64,000 nucleotides of DNA from SAR92 clade bacterium H231. GTDB taxonomy: Bacteria; Pseudomonadota; Gammaproteobacteria; Pseudomonadales; Porticoccaceae. How positions within the stretch are numbered: the first letter of the stretch is position 1; each line of letters opens with the position of its first letter. A program made the translations under genes and the position numbers. Below are positions 44,608-53,806 of the stretch, piece by piece. The notes under the pieces were generated by a model, which was not told the DNA's origin, searched no databases, and was given only the letters and a program-made list of their open reading frames with translations. Location of the stretch: positions 1-64,000 of the forward strand of contig JAOALC010000003.1 in assembly GCA_025153775.1 (NCBI GenBank). Direction: 5' to 3'.

Positions 44608-45776
44608 TGGCCATCTCCCAGAGGAGCGTTCAGACCGTCAGCCACGCGACTTAGATAGCTGCCCAGGGCTTGCTCATAGCGATCGTTGGGCAGCAGAAAA
44701 GCGTCATGGCCCTTATCGGACTCTATTTCAATATAGGAGACTGATTTGCCGGCTGACATCAGGGCGTCGGTGATCTCTCGAGAGCGTTGCGGCGCAAAGC
44801 GCCAGTCACTGCTAAATGCCATTACCAGAAAATCACATTGGGCATGGGCAAATGCGGCCACCGGGTCGTTGTTATATTCCCGAGATAGATCGAAATAGTC
44901 GAGCATCTTGGTGATTAAAATATAGGAGTTGGCATCAAAGCTATCAGAGAACTTATCGCCCTGATAATTGAGATAGCTCTCAATCTGAAACTCTATGGGG
45001 TCATTACTTTTATCAATCAGGTCGCCAATACGCAGCTGACGGCCAAATTTCTGCCCCATTAACTCATCTGACAGGTAGGTAACATGGCCAATCATGCGGG
45101 CCAGTGCCAAACCCCTCAGGGGCGCTTTATTTTGCTCAAGATAATGGCCGTCGCAGAAGTCAGGGTCCGATTTAATAGCCCGTCGAGCGATCTCATTAAA
45201 AGCAATATTCTGCGCGGTTAGCTTCATGGATGATGCTATCACCACAGCATTTAGAAGTTTATCTGGATGTTCCAGCGACCAGCGCATTGCCTGCATGCCG
45301 CCCAGGCTACCGCCAATCACTGCCGCCCAGCAGTCAATGCCCAGATGCTCCATCAGCATTTTTTGCGATTCTACCCAGTCGCGCGCCCGCAGAGAGGGGA
45401 AATCTGCACCCCACAGCTTGCCTGTATCTGGGTTTATGGAGGTGGGGCCAGTGCTGCCAAAGCAGCTGCCAATATTATTGAGGCTGACCACAAAAAATTT
45501 GTCTGTGTCTATGGGTTTTCCTGGGCCCACATAATGGTCCCACCAGCCAGGCTTGCTGTCGCCTGCATAGAAACCCGCTGCATGGTGGTCGCCACTGAGG
45601 GCATGACATAGCAGTATGCCGTTGCTTTTTAAGCTGTTTAGCTCACCATAGGTTTCGTAGACCAAATTATGAGTCTCCAGCACCAGCCCACAGGCGAGCT
45701 TAAGAGGCTGCTTGATATTCACAGTTTGGCTGGTGACTATACCGATAGACTGATCGGTGGGACTGTCGGATAACAT
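44604..45776 (-). CDS. metX: Homoserine O-acyltransferase MetX
   Basis: A 390-aa alpha/beta hydrolase-fold enzyme that acylates homoserine for methionine synthesis. The nucleophile elbow GGSLGGMQA and the C-terminal SDKGHDAFLLP with catalytic His are present. In gammaproteobacteria with MetW, such enzymes usually use succinyl-CoA, so homoserine O-succinyltransferase is likely, but acetyl-CoA use cannot be excluded by eye. No SAM riboswitch or MetJ box was recognised upstream. Confidence 0.94.
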   Translation of the reverse strand: MLSDSPTDQSIGIVTSQTVNIKQPLKLACGLVLETHNLVYETYGELNSLKSNGILLCHALSGDHHAAGFYAGDSKPGWWDHYVGPGKPIDTDKFFVVSLNNIGSCFGSTGPTSINPDTGKLWGADFPSLRARDWVESQKMLMEHLGIDCWAAVIGGSLGGMQAMRWSLEHPDKLLNAVVIASSMKLTAQNIAFNEIARRAIKSDPDFCDGHYLEQNKAPLRGLALARMIGHVTYLSDELMGQKFGRQLRIGDLIDKSNDPIEFQIESYLNYQGDKFSDSFDANSYILITKMLDYFDLSREYNNDPVAAFAHAQCDFLVMAFSSDWRFAPQRSREITDALMSAGKSVSYIEIESDKGHDAFLLPNDRYEQALGSYLSRVADGLNAPLGDGQ

Positions 45777-45973
45777 AATTGGGTCAGCTAGAAAGTACCT
45801 GTTAAGTCTAAGAGCGCACCGAGGCTAACGCAACATATTGCTGTGGCTTTTTTTGCTGACCCACAGTTCATACTGAGTTTAGGGAGTTAGCGCCTTTGGG
45901 GTTAGACTAGAAAAGCAAAGATTAACGGGTACCGTCCAAAGAGGTGGGCCCAAAAGCAAATAAGGAGAGGGGA

Positions 45974-47020
45974 ATGAAATACCGAAAATTAGGGGGTACA
46001 GATATAGATGTGCCTTTAATTGGCCTGGGCACCATGACCTGGGGTGAGCAAAATAATTTGGAGCAGGCCTGCGAGCAGATGGACTATGCCCTATCCAGGG
46101 GGGTCAATTTCTTTGATGCCGCGGAGATGTATCCTGTACCACCAAAGGCGGAGACAGCGGGAGATACAGAGCGCTGCATTGGTGAATGGCTGTCACAGTC
46201 GGGGAAGCGCTCTGAAATAACACTGGCCACCAAGGTTGCCGGGCGCGCAGATACCAGGCCGGACTGGAAGCATATTCGCGGCGGGCCACGACTCAGCCGC
46301 GATCATATTCGTCAGGCAATCGAGGGTTCGCTGGAGCGCCTGCAAACCGATTATGTAGACCTGTACCAGGTGCACTGGCCAGAGCGTGCCACCAATTTCT
46401 TTGGAATGCGTGGCTATGTGCATTATCCCCAAGCTGATGGTATTGCCATCGAAGAAACTCTGGATGCACTATCCGAATTGGTCGATGAGGGCCTGGTCAA
46501 ACATGTGGGTCTGTCCAATGAAACCCCATGGGGCCTGATGGAGTATCTGCGTCTGGCATCAGAGCGCGGCATGGCCAAAGTGGTGAGTATCCAAAATGTG
46601 TACAACCTGCTCAGCCGCCAATTTGAAACTGGCTTGGCCGAAATGGCTATTAGAGAAGAGGTTGGCCTGCTGGCCTATTCACCTATGGCCTTTGGTGTTT
46701 TGAGCGGTAAGTACTTAAATGGCCAGAAGCCCGCGGGATCAAGACTGGAGCTGTTTGAGCGCTTCGCTCGCTACGGCAGCCCCCAGTCAGAGGCGGCAAC
46801 CATTGCCTACAAAGAGATTGCGGACAACCATGGCATGACGCTTGCGCAGATGTCGCTGGCTTTTGTCTGCCAGCAGCCCTTTGTCACTAGCTGTCTGATT
46901 GGCGCTACTACCATGGATCAGCTGCGAGAAAATATTGATGCTGTTGAGACCGAGCTATCCAAAGAGCTGTGTGCAGAAATTGATGCGGTGCACAATCAGT
47001 ATCCAGACCCAGCTCCCTAG
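45974..47020 (+). CDS. tas: Aldo/keto reductase, Tas-like
   Basis: A 348-aa NADP(H)-dependent oxidoreductase. Catalytic Asp/Tyr lie in FFDAAEMYPVP, Lys in LATKVAGR, and His in YQVHWPERATNFFG, typical of the Tas group. The true start is ATG 45974 with an AAGGAGAGG site; a GTG ten codons upstream is only an open frame. It is on the opposite strand to all its neighbours, breaking an otherwise conserved metX-yggT gene order. Confidence 0.92.
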   Translation: MKYRKLGGTDIDVPLIGLGTMTWGEQNNLEQACEQMDYALSRGVNFFDAAEMYPVPPKAETAGDTERCIGEWLSQSGKRSEITLATKVAGRADTRPDWKHIRGGPRLSRDHIRQAIEGSLERLQTDYVDLYQVHWPERATNFFGMRGYVHYPQADGIAIEETLDALSELVDEGLVKHVGLSNETPWGLMEYLRLASERGMAKVVSIQNVYNLLSRQFETGLAEMAIREEVGLLAYSPMAFGVLSGKYLNGQKPAGSRLELFERFARYGSPQSEAATIAYKEIADNHGMTLAQMSLAFVCQQPFVTSCLIGATTMDQLRENIDAVETELSKELCAEIDAVHNQYPDPAP

Positions 47021-47029
47021 AGACAAAGC

Positions 47030-47061
47030 CGCCGCAGGATAATACGGCTTATTCTGCGGCG
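47030..47061. terminator. Long hairpin between convergent tas and yggT
   Basis: A 13-bp stem (CGCCGCAGGATAA with CTGCGGCG and G-U pairs toward the loop) closes on TACGGC. T-runs are short on both sides, so it may be a weak bidirectional terminator or a Rho-independent hairpin-like element. Confidence 0.5.
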
Positions 47062-47097
47062 ATTGAGGTAACCGGGCCTGTATCCAAAGGCCACCGC

Positions 47098-47661
47098 TTA
47101 GCTGAGAAAAGGCATTATCAGGCTGCCCAGCATAGGCAGCACCTTGGCGCGAATAAACATCAGTGTGAAAATCGCCGCCATAGGCGAGATATCTATCATG
47201 CCAATGGGCGGAATCAAATTTCTAAATGGTCTCATATAGGGATCAACAACCTGAGAGACTAGTGCCACCGTGGGATGCTGTGTGGTACCTACCCAGCTGG
47301 AGATCACCAGAATAAAAATACCCCAGAAATAAATTTCGATCAGGGTGCGCAGCAGGTCAAAACCTGCGACCGCAAGATAGACAAAAATCTCACTGGCAGC
47401 CCCAGCGCCAAAACCTATCATCAGTAGATAAAAAGACCATTTAACCAGTATGGCTGCCACCAGTGCTGCAAGGTTAAACGAGCCTATGGTTGGCAGTAGT
47501 CGGTTGAGAGGCTCCACCACAGGGGCACATACTTTGAATATGGTCTGGCATATTGGATTGTAGAAGTTGGCCTGCACCAACTGCAGTAACAGGCGGATTA
47601 ATAGCAGAGAGGCGTAGATATCAATCACTGACCTGAGTATAAAAATTAGCGTTTCGCTCAT
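47098..47661 (-). CDS. yggT: YggT family membrane protein
   Basis: A 187-aa inner membrane protein made of two YggT repeats, each with a helix pair and a motif of the type 'DPYMRPFRNLIPPIG' (C-terminal copy) or 'CAPVVEPLNRLLPTIG' (N-terminal copy). Function is not established in this group; it may affect ion homeostasis or membrane protein assembly. The start overlaps the proC stop (ATGA). Confidence 0.92.
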   Translation of the reverse strand: MSETLIFILRSVIDIYASLLLIRLLLQLVQANFYNPICQTIFKVCAPVVEPLNRLLPTIGSFNLAALVAAILVKWSFYLLMIGFGAGAASEIFVYLAVAGFDLLRTLIEIYFWGIFILVISSWVGTTQHPTVALVSQVVDPYMRPFRNLIPPIGMIDISPMAAIFTLMFIRAKVLPMLGSLIMPFLS

Positions 47662-48473
47662 GAGGAGAAATCCTTAGACATTTCTTGTGCGCGCGCAACG
47701 GCGCTGGTCATAGCAGTGCGGAAAATATCTTCCAGCCCATGCTGTTGAAAACTTTTAATTGCAGCCTGGGTTGTGCCGCCTTGCGATGTCACCTGGTCCC
47801 TTAGTTCAGCCGCGCTGATACCAGACTCCATAGCCATACGAGAGGCTCCTAGCGCAGTGTGCAGGCTTAGTTCTTGGGCCGTCTGCTTAGGCAGGCCCAG
47901 CTCCTGAGCAATCTTTTGCATGGCCTCAAGGACTAGAAAGAAATAGGCGGGGCCACTGCCTGATACGGCAATTACCGCATCGATCAACTCCTCGCTATCC
48001 ACCCAGCAACTGTAGCCGATGGCTTGAAATATCTGATCTACCAGGCTGCGTTGCTCAGTGGTCAAATCGCTCTGGGTAAATAACCCGGTCGCTCCGGCCT
48101 GGATCATGGAGGGGGTGTTGGGCATGGCGCGAATCACTGGCATATCGCTACCCAGCCATTGCTTCAGAGCGGCTACAGGGATCCCGGCAGCCACTGAGAT
48201 AATAATGGGCCTGTGAGTCAGAGCCGAGGCAAGATCCATCACTACCTGGCGCATCATCTTAGGTTTGACGGCCAACACAACTATATCTGCATGAGCTGCG
48301 GCCTGGTGGTTATCTGCCATAGTGGTTGCGCCAGTGGCCGCAGACAATCGATCTCTGGTGCTCTGGCTGGGTGTGCCTACCAGAATCTGCCTGGGGTCGA
48401 AGTCATTGGCGACCATACCGCCAATAATGCAGGAGGCCATATTGCCGCCGCCGATAAATGCGATTGAATTCAT
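47658..48473 (-). CDS. proC: Pyrroline-5-carboxylate reductase
   Basis: A 271-aa NAD(P)H enzyme completing proline synthesis. N-terminal Rossmann motif IAFIGGGNMASCIIGGM, then the catalytic-domain signature AVSGSGPAYFFLVLEAM and DQVTSQGGTTQAAI. Typical length. It lies between yggS and yggT, the standard order. Confidence 0.96.
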   Translation of the reverse strand: MNSIAFIGGGNMASCIIGGMVANDFDPRQILVGTPSQSTRDRLSAATGATTMADNHQAAAHADIVVLAVKPKMMRQVVMDLASALTHRPIIISVAAGIPVAALKQWLGSDMPVIRAMPNTPSMIQAGATGLFTQSDLTTEQRSLVDQIFQAIGYSCWVDSEELIDAVIAVSGSGPAYFFLVLEAMQKIAQELGLPKQTAQELSLHTALGASRMAMESGISAAELRDQVTSQGGTTQAAIKSFQQHGLEDIFRTAMTSAVARAQEMSKDFSS

Positions 48474-48530
48474 TGGCTGATTACTAGCCTCCCTCAGTTA
48501 ACTCTATTGGGTTCTCTAATGGCCTCGCTA

Positions 48531-49223
48531 TCAACTGCGGGGACCAAAAATATCTGTGCCTACTCTGACTATGGTGGCACCTTCGTGGATTGCGGGCTCT
48601 AGGTCACCAGACATTCCCATAGAGAGGGTATCCAGTTTCTGAGAATTGTCCAGCGTCCCATTAATCTCTTCTCGCAGCGCGCGCAATCGAGCAAAGGGCT
48701 GGCGCTGCTCTGCGGGCTCATTGCTGGGTTTGGGAATCGCCATTAGCCCGCGCAACCTGATATTGGGAAGTGCGGCAATACTGCTGGCAACCTCAATAGC
48801 CTGTTCCGGGGTCAGTCCAGATTTGCTCGGCTCGTTATCAATATTAATTTGCAAACAGATATTTAATGGTGCTCTGTCAGCGGGGCGCTGGTTGCTCAGG
48901 CGCTGGGCGATCTTAAGCCTGTCTACTGTATGTATCCAGTCAAAGTGCTCAGCGACCTGTCTGGTTTTATTGGATTGCAATGGGCCAATAAAATGCCAGC
49001 TAATGGATAGATCAGTCAGCTGGTCAATTTTCTCAACAGCTTCCTGCAGGTAATTCTCACCAAAACTGCTCAGGCCAGAATCTACAGCCAGCCTCACCTG
49101 TGCACTGGTTCGCGTCTTGCTGACTGCCAGTAGCAATATATCCTCAGGATTGCGGCCTGCGTCACGGGCTGCCTGTTGCAGGCGTCGCTGTACAGAGGTA
49201 GTGTTAATTTCAATGTTTGCCAT
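48531..49223 (-). CDS. yggS: YggS family pyridoxal phosphate homeostasis protein
   Basis: A 230-aa single-domain TIM-barrel PLP-binding protein related to alanine racemase. The PLP Lys lies in LLLAVSKT, and HFIGPLQSNKTRQVAEHFDW and SMGMSGDLEPAIHEGATIVR are family hallmarks. It has no known catalytic activity and buffers PLP. It is divergent from pilT across a 78-base gap. Confidence 0.95.
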   Translation of the reverse strand: MANIEINTTSVQRRLQQAARDAGRNPEDILLLAVSKTRTSAQVRLAVDSGLSSFGENYLQEAVEKIDQLTDLSISWHFIGPLQSNKTRQVAEHFDWIHTVDRLKIAQRLSNQRPADRAPLNICLQINIDNEPSKSGLTPEQAIEVASSIAALPNIRLRGLMAIPKPSNEPAEQRQPFARLRALREEINGTLDNSQKLDTLSMGMSGDLEPAIHEGATIVRVGTDIFGPRS

Positions 49224-49301
49224 AGTATTAAGTCATCAAATCAGGTTCGAGCCTAGCTCACCGAGCAGCATTAGTCTTAATGGAATAAGCGAGATGCAAC
49301 A

Positions 49302-50336
49302 ATGGATATCACCGAGTTATTAGCGTTTAGCGCAAAAGAGGGCGCGTCGGACCTGCATGTCTCCGCTGGTCTGCCGCCGATTATCAGAATTGATGGCGAT
49401 GTGCGCCGTATCAATCTGCCCCCTATGGAGCACCGCCAAGTTCATAGTTTGATCTACGAAATAATGAATGACAAGCAGAGAAGGGATTACGAGGAATTTC
49501 TCGAGACAGACTTTTCCTTTGAGGTGCCAGGTGTGGCTCGGTTCAGGGTCAATGTTTTTAACCAAAACCGTGGTGCTGCAGCTGTATTTCGCACCATTCC
49601 CTCCAATGTGCTGACCCTAGAACAGCTGGGTATGGGGGACGTGTTCAGAAAGGTGTCGTTGCTTCCCCGTGGACTGGTGCTGGTCACAGGCCCCACGGGC
49701 TCGGGCAAGTCCACCACTCTGGCTGCCATGGTGGACTATATCAATGAAAACCGTTACGACCATATTCTCACCATCGAAGACCCCATTGAATTTGTTCATC
49801 AGAGCAAAAAATGCCTGGTTAACCAGCGGGAAGTACATCGCGACACCCTGGGTTTTGGCGAGGCTCTGCGCTCGGCCCTGCGGGAAGACCCAGATGTTGT
49901 GCTGGTGGGTGAACTGCGTGATCTTGAGACTATTCGCTTGGCACTGACCGCCGCCGAAACCGGACATCTTGTGTTCGGCACATTGCATACCACCTCAGCA
50001 GCCAAAACCATTGATCGAGTGGTAGATGTATTTCCCTCAGGGGAAAAGCCCATGGTGCGCTCTATGCTGTCCGAGTCGCTGCAGGCGGTTATCTCACAGA
50101 CTCTGTTGAAGAAGGTAGGTGGAGGCCGGGTGGCCGCCCATGAAATTTTGATTGGCACAGCCGCTATTCGCAATTTAATTCGTGAGGACAAGGTGGCCCA
50201 GATGTATTCCGCGATTCAGACCGGCGGGGCACTGGGTATGCAAACTCTGGATCAGTGCCTACATCATCTGATAGATCAGCGTTTAATCAGCGTGGAAACC
50301 GCCAAAGAAAAAGCTAAATTGCCTGATAGCTTTTAG
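49302..50336 (+). CDS. pilT: Type IV pilus retraction ATPase PilT
   Basis: A 344-aa hexameric secretion-superfamily ATPase that depolymerises pili for twitching. Walker A GPTGSGKST (Lys136), the Asp box, Walker B and the His box AETGHLVFGTLHTTSAAK are intact. The retraction-specific AIRNLIRE motif is present in the C-terminal third. No core pilus assembly genes are in the window. pilU follows 53 bases downstream. Confidence 0.97.
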   Translation: MDITELLAFSAKEGASDLHVSAGLPPIIRIDGDVRRINLPPMEHRQVHSLIYEIMNDKQRRDYEEFLETDFSFEVPGVARFRVNVFNQNRGAAAVFRTIPSNVLTLEQLGMGDVFRKVSLLPRGLVLVTGPTGSGKSTTLAAMVDYINENRYDHILTIEDPIEFVHQSKKCLVNQREVHRDTLGFGEALRSALREDPDVVLVGELRDLETIRLALTAAETGHLVFGTLHTTSAAKTIDRVVDVFPSGEKPMVRSMLSESLQAVISQTLLKKVGGGRVAAHEILIGTAAIRNLIREDKVAQMYSAIQTGGALGMQTLDQCLHHLIDQRLISVETAKEKAKLPDSF

Positions 50337-50389
50337 CTGTAACTCACTGCCAGGGCTAATGAAGAGCCAATATCACAAAGGAATACAGC

Positions 50390-51538
50390 ATGGTCGCCGA
50401 GACATTTGAGAAATTAGTTAAAACAATGACCGAGCAGAAAGCTTCGGACCTATTTCTCACCGTGGGCTTGCCCCCCTGCATTAAGCTCAATGGTTCAGTA
50501 GTGCCCATCGGAGAGCAGCGTCTGGACCAGAAGCAGTGCGAAGCCTTGGTGCTAAGCACCATGACAGAGGAGCAGCGCAGAGAGTTCTATCTCAACAAAG
50601 AGCTTAATTTTGCCGTAATCAGTGAAGAGTCTGGCCGTTTTCGCGCTAGCGCATTTTATCAGCGGGGCGAGATAGGGATTGTGCTGCGACGTATAGAAAC
50701 TCAAATTCCTACCCCAGAGGCGCTGCTGCTCCCTCCGGTACTGAAAGAACTGGTGATGAATCGTCGCGGTATTGTTATCTTTGTGGGTGCCACAGGAACA
50801 GGTAAGTCCACCTCTCTGGCGGCGCTGATTGGTCATCGCAATAAAGTGAGCCGTGGCCATATTGTCTCGATTGAAGATCCCATTGAATTTATCCACGAAC
50901 ACCAGGGGTGCATCATTACTCAGCGAGAAGTTGGGGTGGATACAGAGTCTTTTGAGGTGGCGCTAAAAAACACCTTGCGCCAGGCGCCAGATGTTATTTT
51001 GATCGGCGAGATTCGCACCAGAGAAACTATGCAGCATGCTATTACTTTCGCCGAGACCGGCCATTTGGTGCTGGCAACCCTGCATGCGAATAATGCTAAT
51101 CAGGCGCTGGATCGAATCAATCACTTCTTTGAAGCGGACCGCCACAGCCAGCTGTGGATGGACCTCTCCCTCAACCTTAGAGGCATTGTGGCTCAGCAGC
51201 TGGTGCCCACAGTGGATGGTAAAAATCGACGCGCTGCCATTGAGATTTTACTGAATACGCCCCTGGTTGCGGATACCATCCGCAAGGGGGAGGTACATAA
51301 GATTAAAGAGATTATGACCAGTTCGGCAGAGCACGGCATGCAGACCTTCGACAAGGCGCTGTTTGAGCTCTATATTGACGGCGAAATCAGCTATGAGAAC
51401 GCTATTGCCCATGCCGACTCTAAAAATGATTTGCGGCTGATGATTAAAATGCACAGTGATCAGCAGACGGGCTCTAAACAGGCGCGGATAGATAATTTGA
51501 GTATTGAAGATAATTCTGTGGGGAAACTGCATTGGTAG
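50390..51538 (+). CDS. pilU: PilT-dependent retraction ATPase PilU
   Basis: A 382-aa PilT paralogue that assists retraction under load. Walker A GATGTGKST and the His box FAETGHLVLATLHANNANQA are intact. A C-terminal tail beyond PilT, ending NSVGKLHW, is typical of PilU. It is followed at once by the 18-bp repeat array at 51553. Confidence 0.95.
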   Translation: MVAETFEKLVKTMTEQKASDLFLTVGLPPCIKLNGSVVPIGEQRLDQKQCEALVLSTMTEEQRREFYLNKELNFAVISEESGRFRASAFYQRGEIGIVLRRIETQIPTPEALLLPPVLKELVMNRRGIVIFVGATGTGKSTSLAALIGHRNKVSRGHIVSIEDPIEFIHEHQGCIITQREVGVDTESFEVALKNTLRQAPDVILIGEIRTRETMQHAITFAETGHLVLATLHANNANQALDRINHFFEADRHSQLWMDLSLNLRGIVAQQLVPTVDGKNRRAAIEILLNTPLVADTIRKGEVHKIKEIMTSSAEHGMQTFDKALFELYIDGEISYENAIAHADSKNDLRLMIKMHSDQQTGSKQARIDNLSIEDNSVGKLHW

Positions 51539-51552
51539 GGGTGAGAGTCCCA

Positions 51553-51674
51553 GCTAAGGGCCTTTTACCTGCTAAGGGCTTTTTACCTGCTAAGGGCTTT
51601 CTACGCGCTAAGGGCTTTCTACAGGCTAAGGGCTTTCTACAGGCTAAGGGCTTTCTACCCGCTAAGGGCTTTCC
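51553..51674. repeat. 18-bp tandem repeat array (minisatellite), about 7 units
   Basis: Seven head-to-tail units of consensus GCTAAGGGCTTTCTACAG start at 51553, 51571, 51589, 51607, 51625, 51643 and 51661. The last is partial. GCTAAGGG is invariant; the final 2-4 bases of each unit vary (CT, CT, GC, AG, AG, CC). The array fills the space between the convergent pilU and ruvX genes, and the ruvX stop TAG lies within the last unit. On the plus strand a frame from a GTG at 51541 stays open as AKGFLx repeats to a TAA near 51710, but it has no credible ribosome binding site. Confidence 0.92.
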
Positions 51675-52120
51675 CCCAAGTCGGGGTTTTCCAGCCAGGT
51701 TTGCAGAATAAGTGCCGCCGCCAGATGATCAATTTTAGTGAGATCAGACATCTTGCCTTTGCGGACACCGCTGCGCTGCTGTTCCTGAAGCATAGACTTT
51801 GCCTCTCGACTAGTGAGTCGCTCGTCCACCATCTGCACATCAATGTTGTAGCGACCCTGCAGCCTGCGGGCAAATCGGCTGGCGCGCTCGCTGAGTTCAC
51901 TGACTGTACCGTCCATATTTAGTGGTAATCCCACTAGCAGCAGACTGGGCTTCCACTCATTGATAATCTCTGTTACCTGAGACCAATTGGGCGCACCATC
52001 CGAGGCCTTAATAATAGCTAGGCCATTGGCGGAGGCGGTCAATGTCTGGCCATAGGCAACTCCAATCTGCTTTAAACCAAAGTCAAAGCACAGCAGGGTC
52101 TGGTGTTTTACTTCAGGCAT
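51662..52120 (-). CDS. ruvX: YqgF/RuvX family Holliday junction resolvase-like protein
   Basis: A 152-aa RNase H-like nuclease implicated in pre-16S rRNA 5'-end processing. It shows CFDFGLKQIGVAYG (usual D-x-G-x-K/R-x-I-G), LLVGLPLNMDGT, and the C-terminal DERLTSREA and IDHLAAALILQ. An upstream TTG-type extension overlaps yqgE and is rejected; the ATG at 52120 overlaps the yqgE stop by 8 bases. Its last codons and stop are built from a repeat unit of the downstream array. Confidence 0.94.
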   Translation of the reverse strand: MPEVKHQTLLCFDFGLKQIGVAYGQTLTASANGLAIIKASDGAPNWSQVTEIINEWKPSLLLVGLPLNMDGTVSELSERASRFARRLQGRYNIDVQMVDERLTSREAKSMLQEQQRSGVRKGKMSDLTKIDHLAAALILQTWLENPDLGESP

Positions 52121-52691
52121 GTCCGATATCGGAAGAGAGCATATTGAGATCCAGGCCAATAGATGAGGCCGCAGCTCCAGCACGCTGGTCGCAGGCAGTA
52201 TCAAAAATTATCGCCGAATCTGCAGGTATGGTCAGCCAACTATTTTGCTTTAGCTCATCCTCTAATTGACCAGCGCCCCAGCTCGAATAACCCAGAGTAA
52301 TTAATGCATCTGCCGGCCCATTACCCAATGCTATATCAGTGAGTATATCTTTGGACGCCGTGAGGCTGATATCTTCAGCAATGGAAACAGTGGATTCCCA
52401 CTGCTGTTCACTGGTCTTATGCAAAATAAATCCGCGGTCGCGCTGAACTGGTCCGCCGTCAAATATTAGCGAATTTCCCTGCTGATCATGATATTCCAGG
52501 TCCAGTTGGTCAAAAATGGCCTTGGCCGGGATATCCAGCTGATGATTAATAATCAACCCCATGGCCCCATCGACACTGTGCTCGCAGATATAGACCACAG
52601 ATTGCGCAAAGTTGGGGTCATTCAGGCCAGGCATAGCCAGGAGAAAATGATTTTTTAGGCTAGAAATAACTTTTTTTGTGCTTTCGCTCAT
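52113..52691 (-). CDS. yqgE: YqgE/AlgH family protein
   Basis: A 192-aa member of the UPF0301 family (AlgH in pseudomonads), of unsettled biochemical role. HFLLAMPGLNDPNFAQSVVY, the INHQL core and GYSSWGAGQLEDELKQNSWL are typical. An in-frame TTG at 52727 is open, but the ATG at 52691 with TGGA upstream fits the family length of about 187. Translationally coupled to ruvX. Confidence 0.93.
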   Translation of the reverse strand: MSESTKKVISSLKNHFLLAMPGLNDPNFAQSVVYICEHSVDGAMGLIINHQLDIPAKAIFDQLDLEYHDQQGNSLIFDGGPVQRDRGFILHKTSEQQWESTVSIAEDISLTASKDILTDIALGNGPADALITLGYSSWGAGQLEDELKQNSWLTIPADSAIIFDTACDQRAGAAASSIGLDLNMLSSDIGHA

Positions 52692-52741
52692 AGTATCCAA
52701 TATGCGTGTTTTGGGCAGTAAACTCAAGGCCTGCCAATAGA

Positions 52742-53692
52742 TTACTGGCTAAGGCGAGTGTCAATTGCCGCCATCAGCCGACCGCCTATAGCCGTGCCCT
52801 GAGCATTATCTATCTCTCGAACACAGGTGGGGCTGGTGACATTGATTTCGGTGAGATAATCACCAATCACATCCAGGCCGACAAAAATCAGGCCCTTCTC
52901 TACTAATGTAGGTGCGATTTGCTCCGCGATCCACAGATCGCGGTCAGATAGTGGCTGCACCAAACCTGACCCGCCAGCAGCCAGATTGCCACGAAATTCC
53001 CCTTCAGTGGGAATGCGCGCCAGACAATAGGGTACAACCTGGCCATCAATAACCAGAATGCGCTTATCCCCGGTCAGAATTTCTGGCAGGTATTTCTGTG
53101 CCATGATGGTCTCTGCACCGTATTTAGTCAGGGTTTCAAGAATCACATTAAGATTTTGATCCCCCTCCTTAACTCGGAAGATTGATGTGCCGCCCATACC
53201 ATCCAGGGGCTTAAACACCACATCGCCATGCTCAGCTAAAAATTTCTTTAATCGACCCTGGTCGCGGCTGACTAGCAGCGGCGGAGTGCACTGGGGAAAT
53301 TGGGTGGCGAACACCTTTTCATTGCAGTCCCGCAAACTCTGCGGCCGGTTGACGACCAGAGTACCGCGGCGCTCGGCAGCCTCAAGTATGTAGGTGGAAT
53401 AAATAAACTCTGAGTCAAAGGGTGGGTCCTTGCGCATTAGCACCACATCAAGCTCCTCAAGTGGCACAGAGCTGGCTGCCTCAAGCTCATACCATTTGTC
53501 AGGGTTTTCGAACACCCTGAGGGGGCGCACCTCGGCTCGCGGATTGCCATTGTCTAGAAACAAATGCCGCTGTTCCATATAAAACAACTTGTAGCCCTGC
53601 AGCTGGGCTGCGAGCAATAAGGACAGAGTGGTATCTTTGTTGTAATTGATCGATTGAATCGGGTCCATTACGACCCCAAGTGATTTACCCAT
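52742..53692 (-). CDS. gshB: Glutathione synthetase
   Basis: A 316-aa ATP-grasp ligase joining gamma-glutamylcysteine to glycine. N-terminal VVMDPIQSINYNKDTTLSLL, central VFKPLDGMGGTSIFRV (ATP loop) and C-terminal INVTSPTCVREID match GshB. It heads gshB-yqgE-ruvX and is divergent from the pil-chp operon, exactly as in pseudomonads. Its partner gshA is about 25 kb away. Confidence 0.97.
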   Translation of the reverse strand: MGKSLGVVMDPIQSINYNKDTTLSLLLAAQLQGYKLFYMEQRHLFLDNGNPRAEVRPLRVFENPDKWYELEAASSVPLEELDVVLMRKDPPFDSEFIYSTYILEAAERRGTLVVNRPQSLRDCNEKVFATQFPQCTPPLLVSRDQGRLKKFLAEHGDVVFKPLDGMGGTSIFRVKEGDQNLNVILETLTKYGAETIMAQKYLPEILTGDKRILVIDGQVVPYCLARIPTEGEFRGNLAAGGSGLVQPLSDRDLWIAEQIAPTLVEKGLIFVGLDVIGDYLTEINVTSPTCVREIDNAQGTAIGGRLMAAIDTRLSQ

Positions 53693-53806
53693 AAATGACG
53701 GCCTTGTTGTGATTTTTGCACTATAACTATCTATGGCAATTGGCTACATGCTAGGCGCTCTTAAAATCTGTGAGCCAGCAAGCAAAAACATTACTAAAAA
53801 TAGAGG

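Noticed and set aside
45777-45973. SAM riboswitch or MetJ box upstream of metX
   Set aside because: No matching conserved core or AGACGTCT-type repeats could be recognised in the 197 bases between metX and tas.
49243-49252. GGTTCGAGCC, resembling a tRNA T-arm
   Set aside because: No 5-bp T-stem pairing, no acceptor stem, D-arm or anticodon arm around it.
51553-51674. Repeat array as a CRISPR
   Set aside because: Units are 18 bases head to tail with no spacers, and no cas genes are present.
51541-51710. Plus-strand AKGFLx-repeat frame as a real peptide gene
   Set aside because: No adequate ribosome binding site, GTG start inside the pilU 3' region, and coding capacity is explained by an 18-base repeat unit; kept only as a remark.
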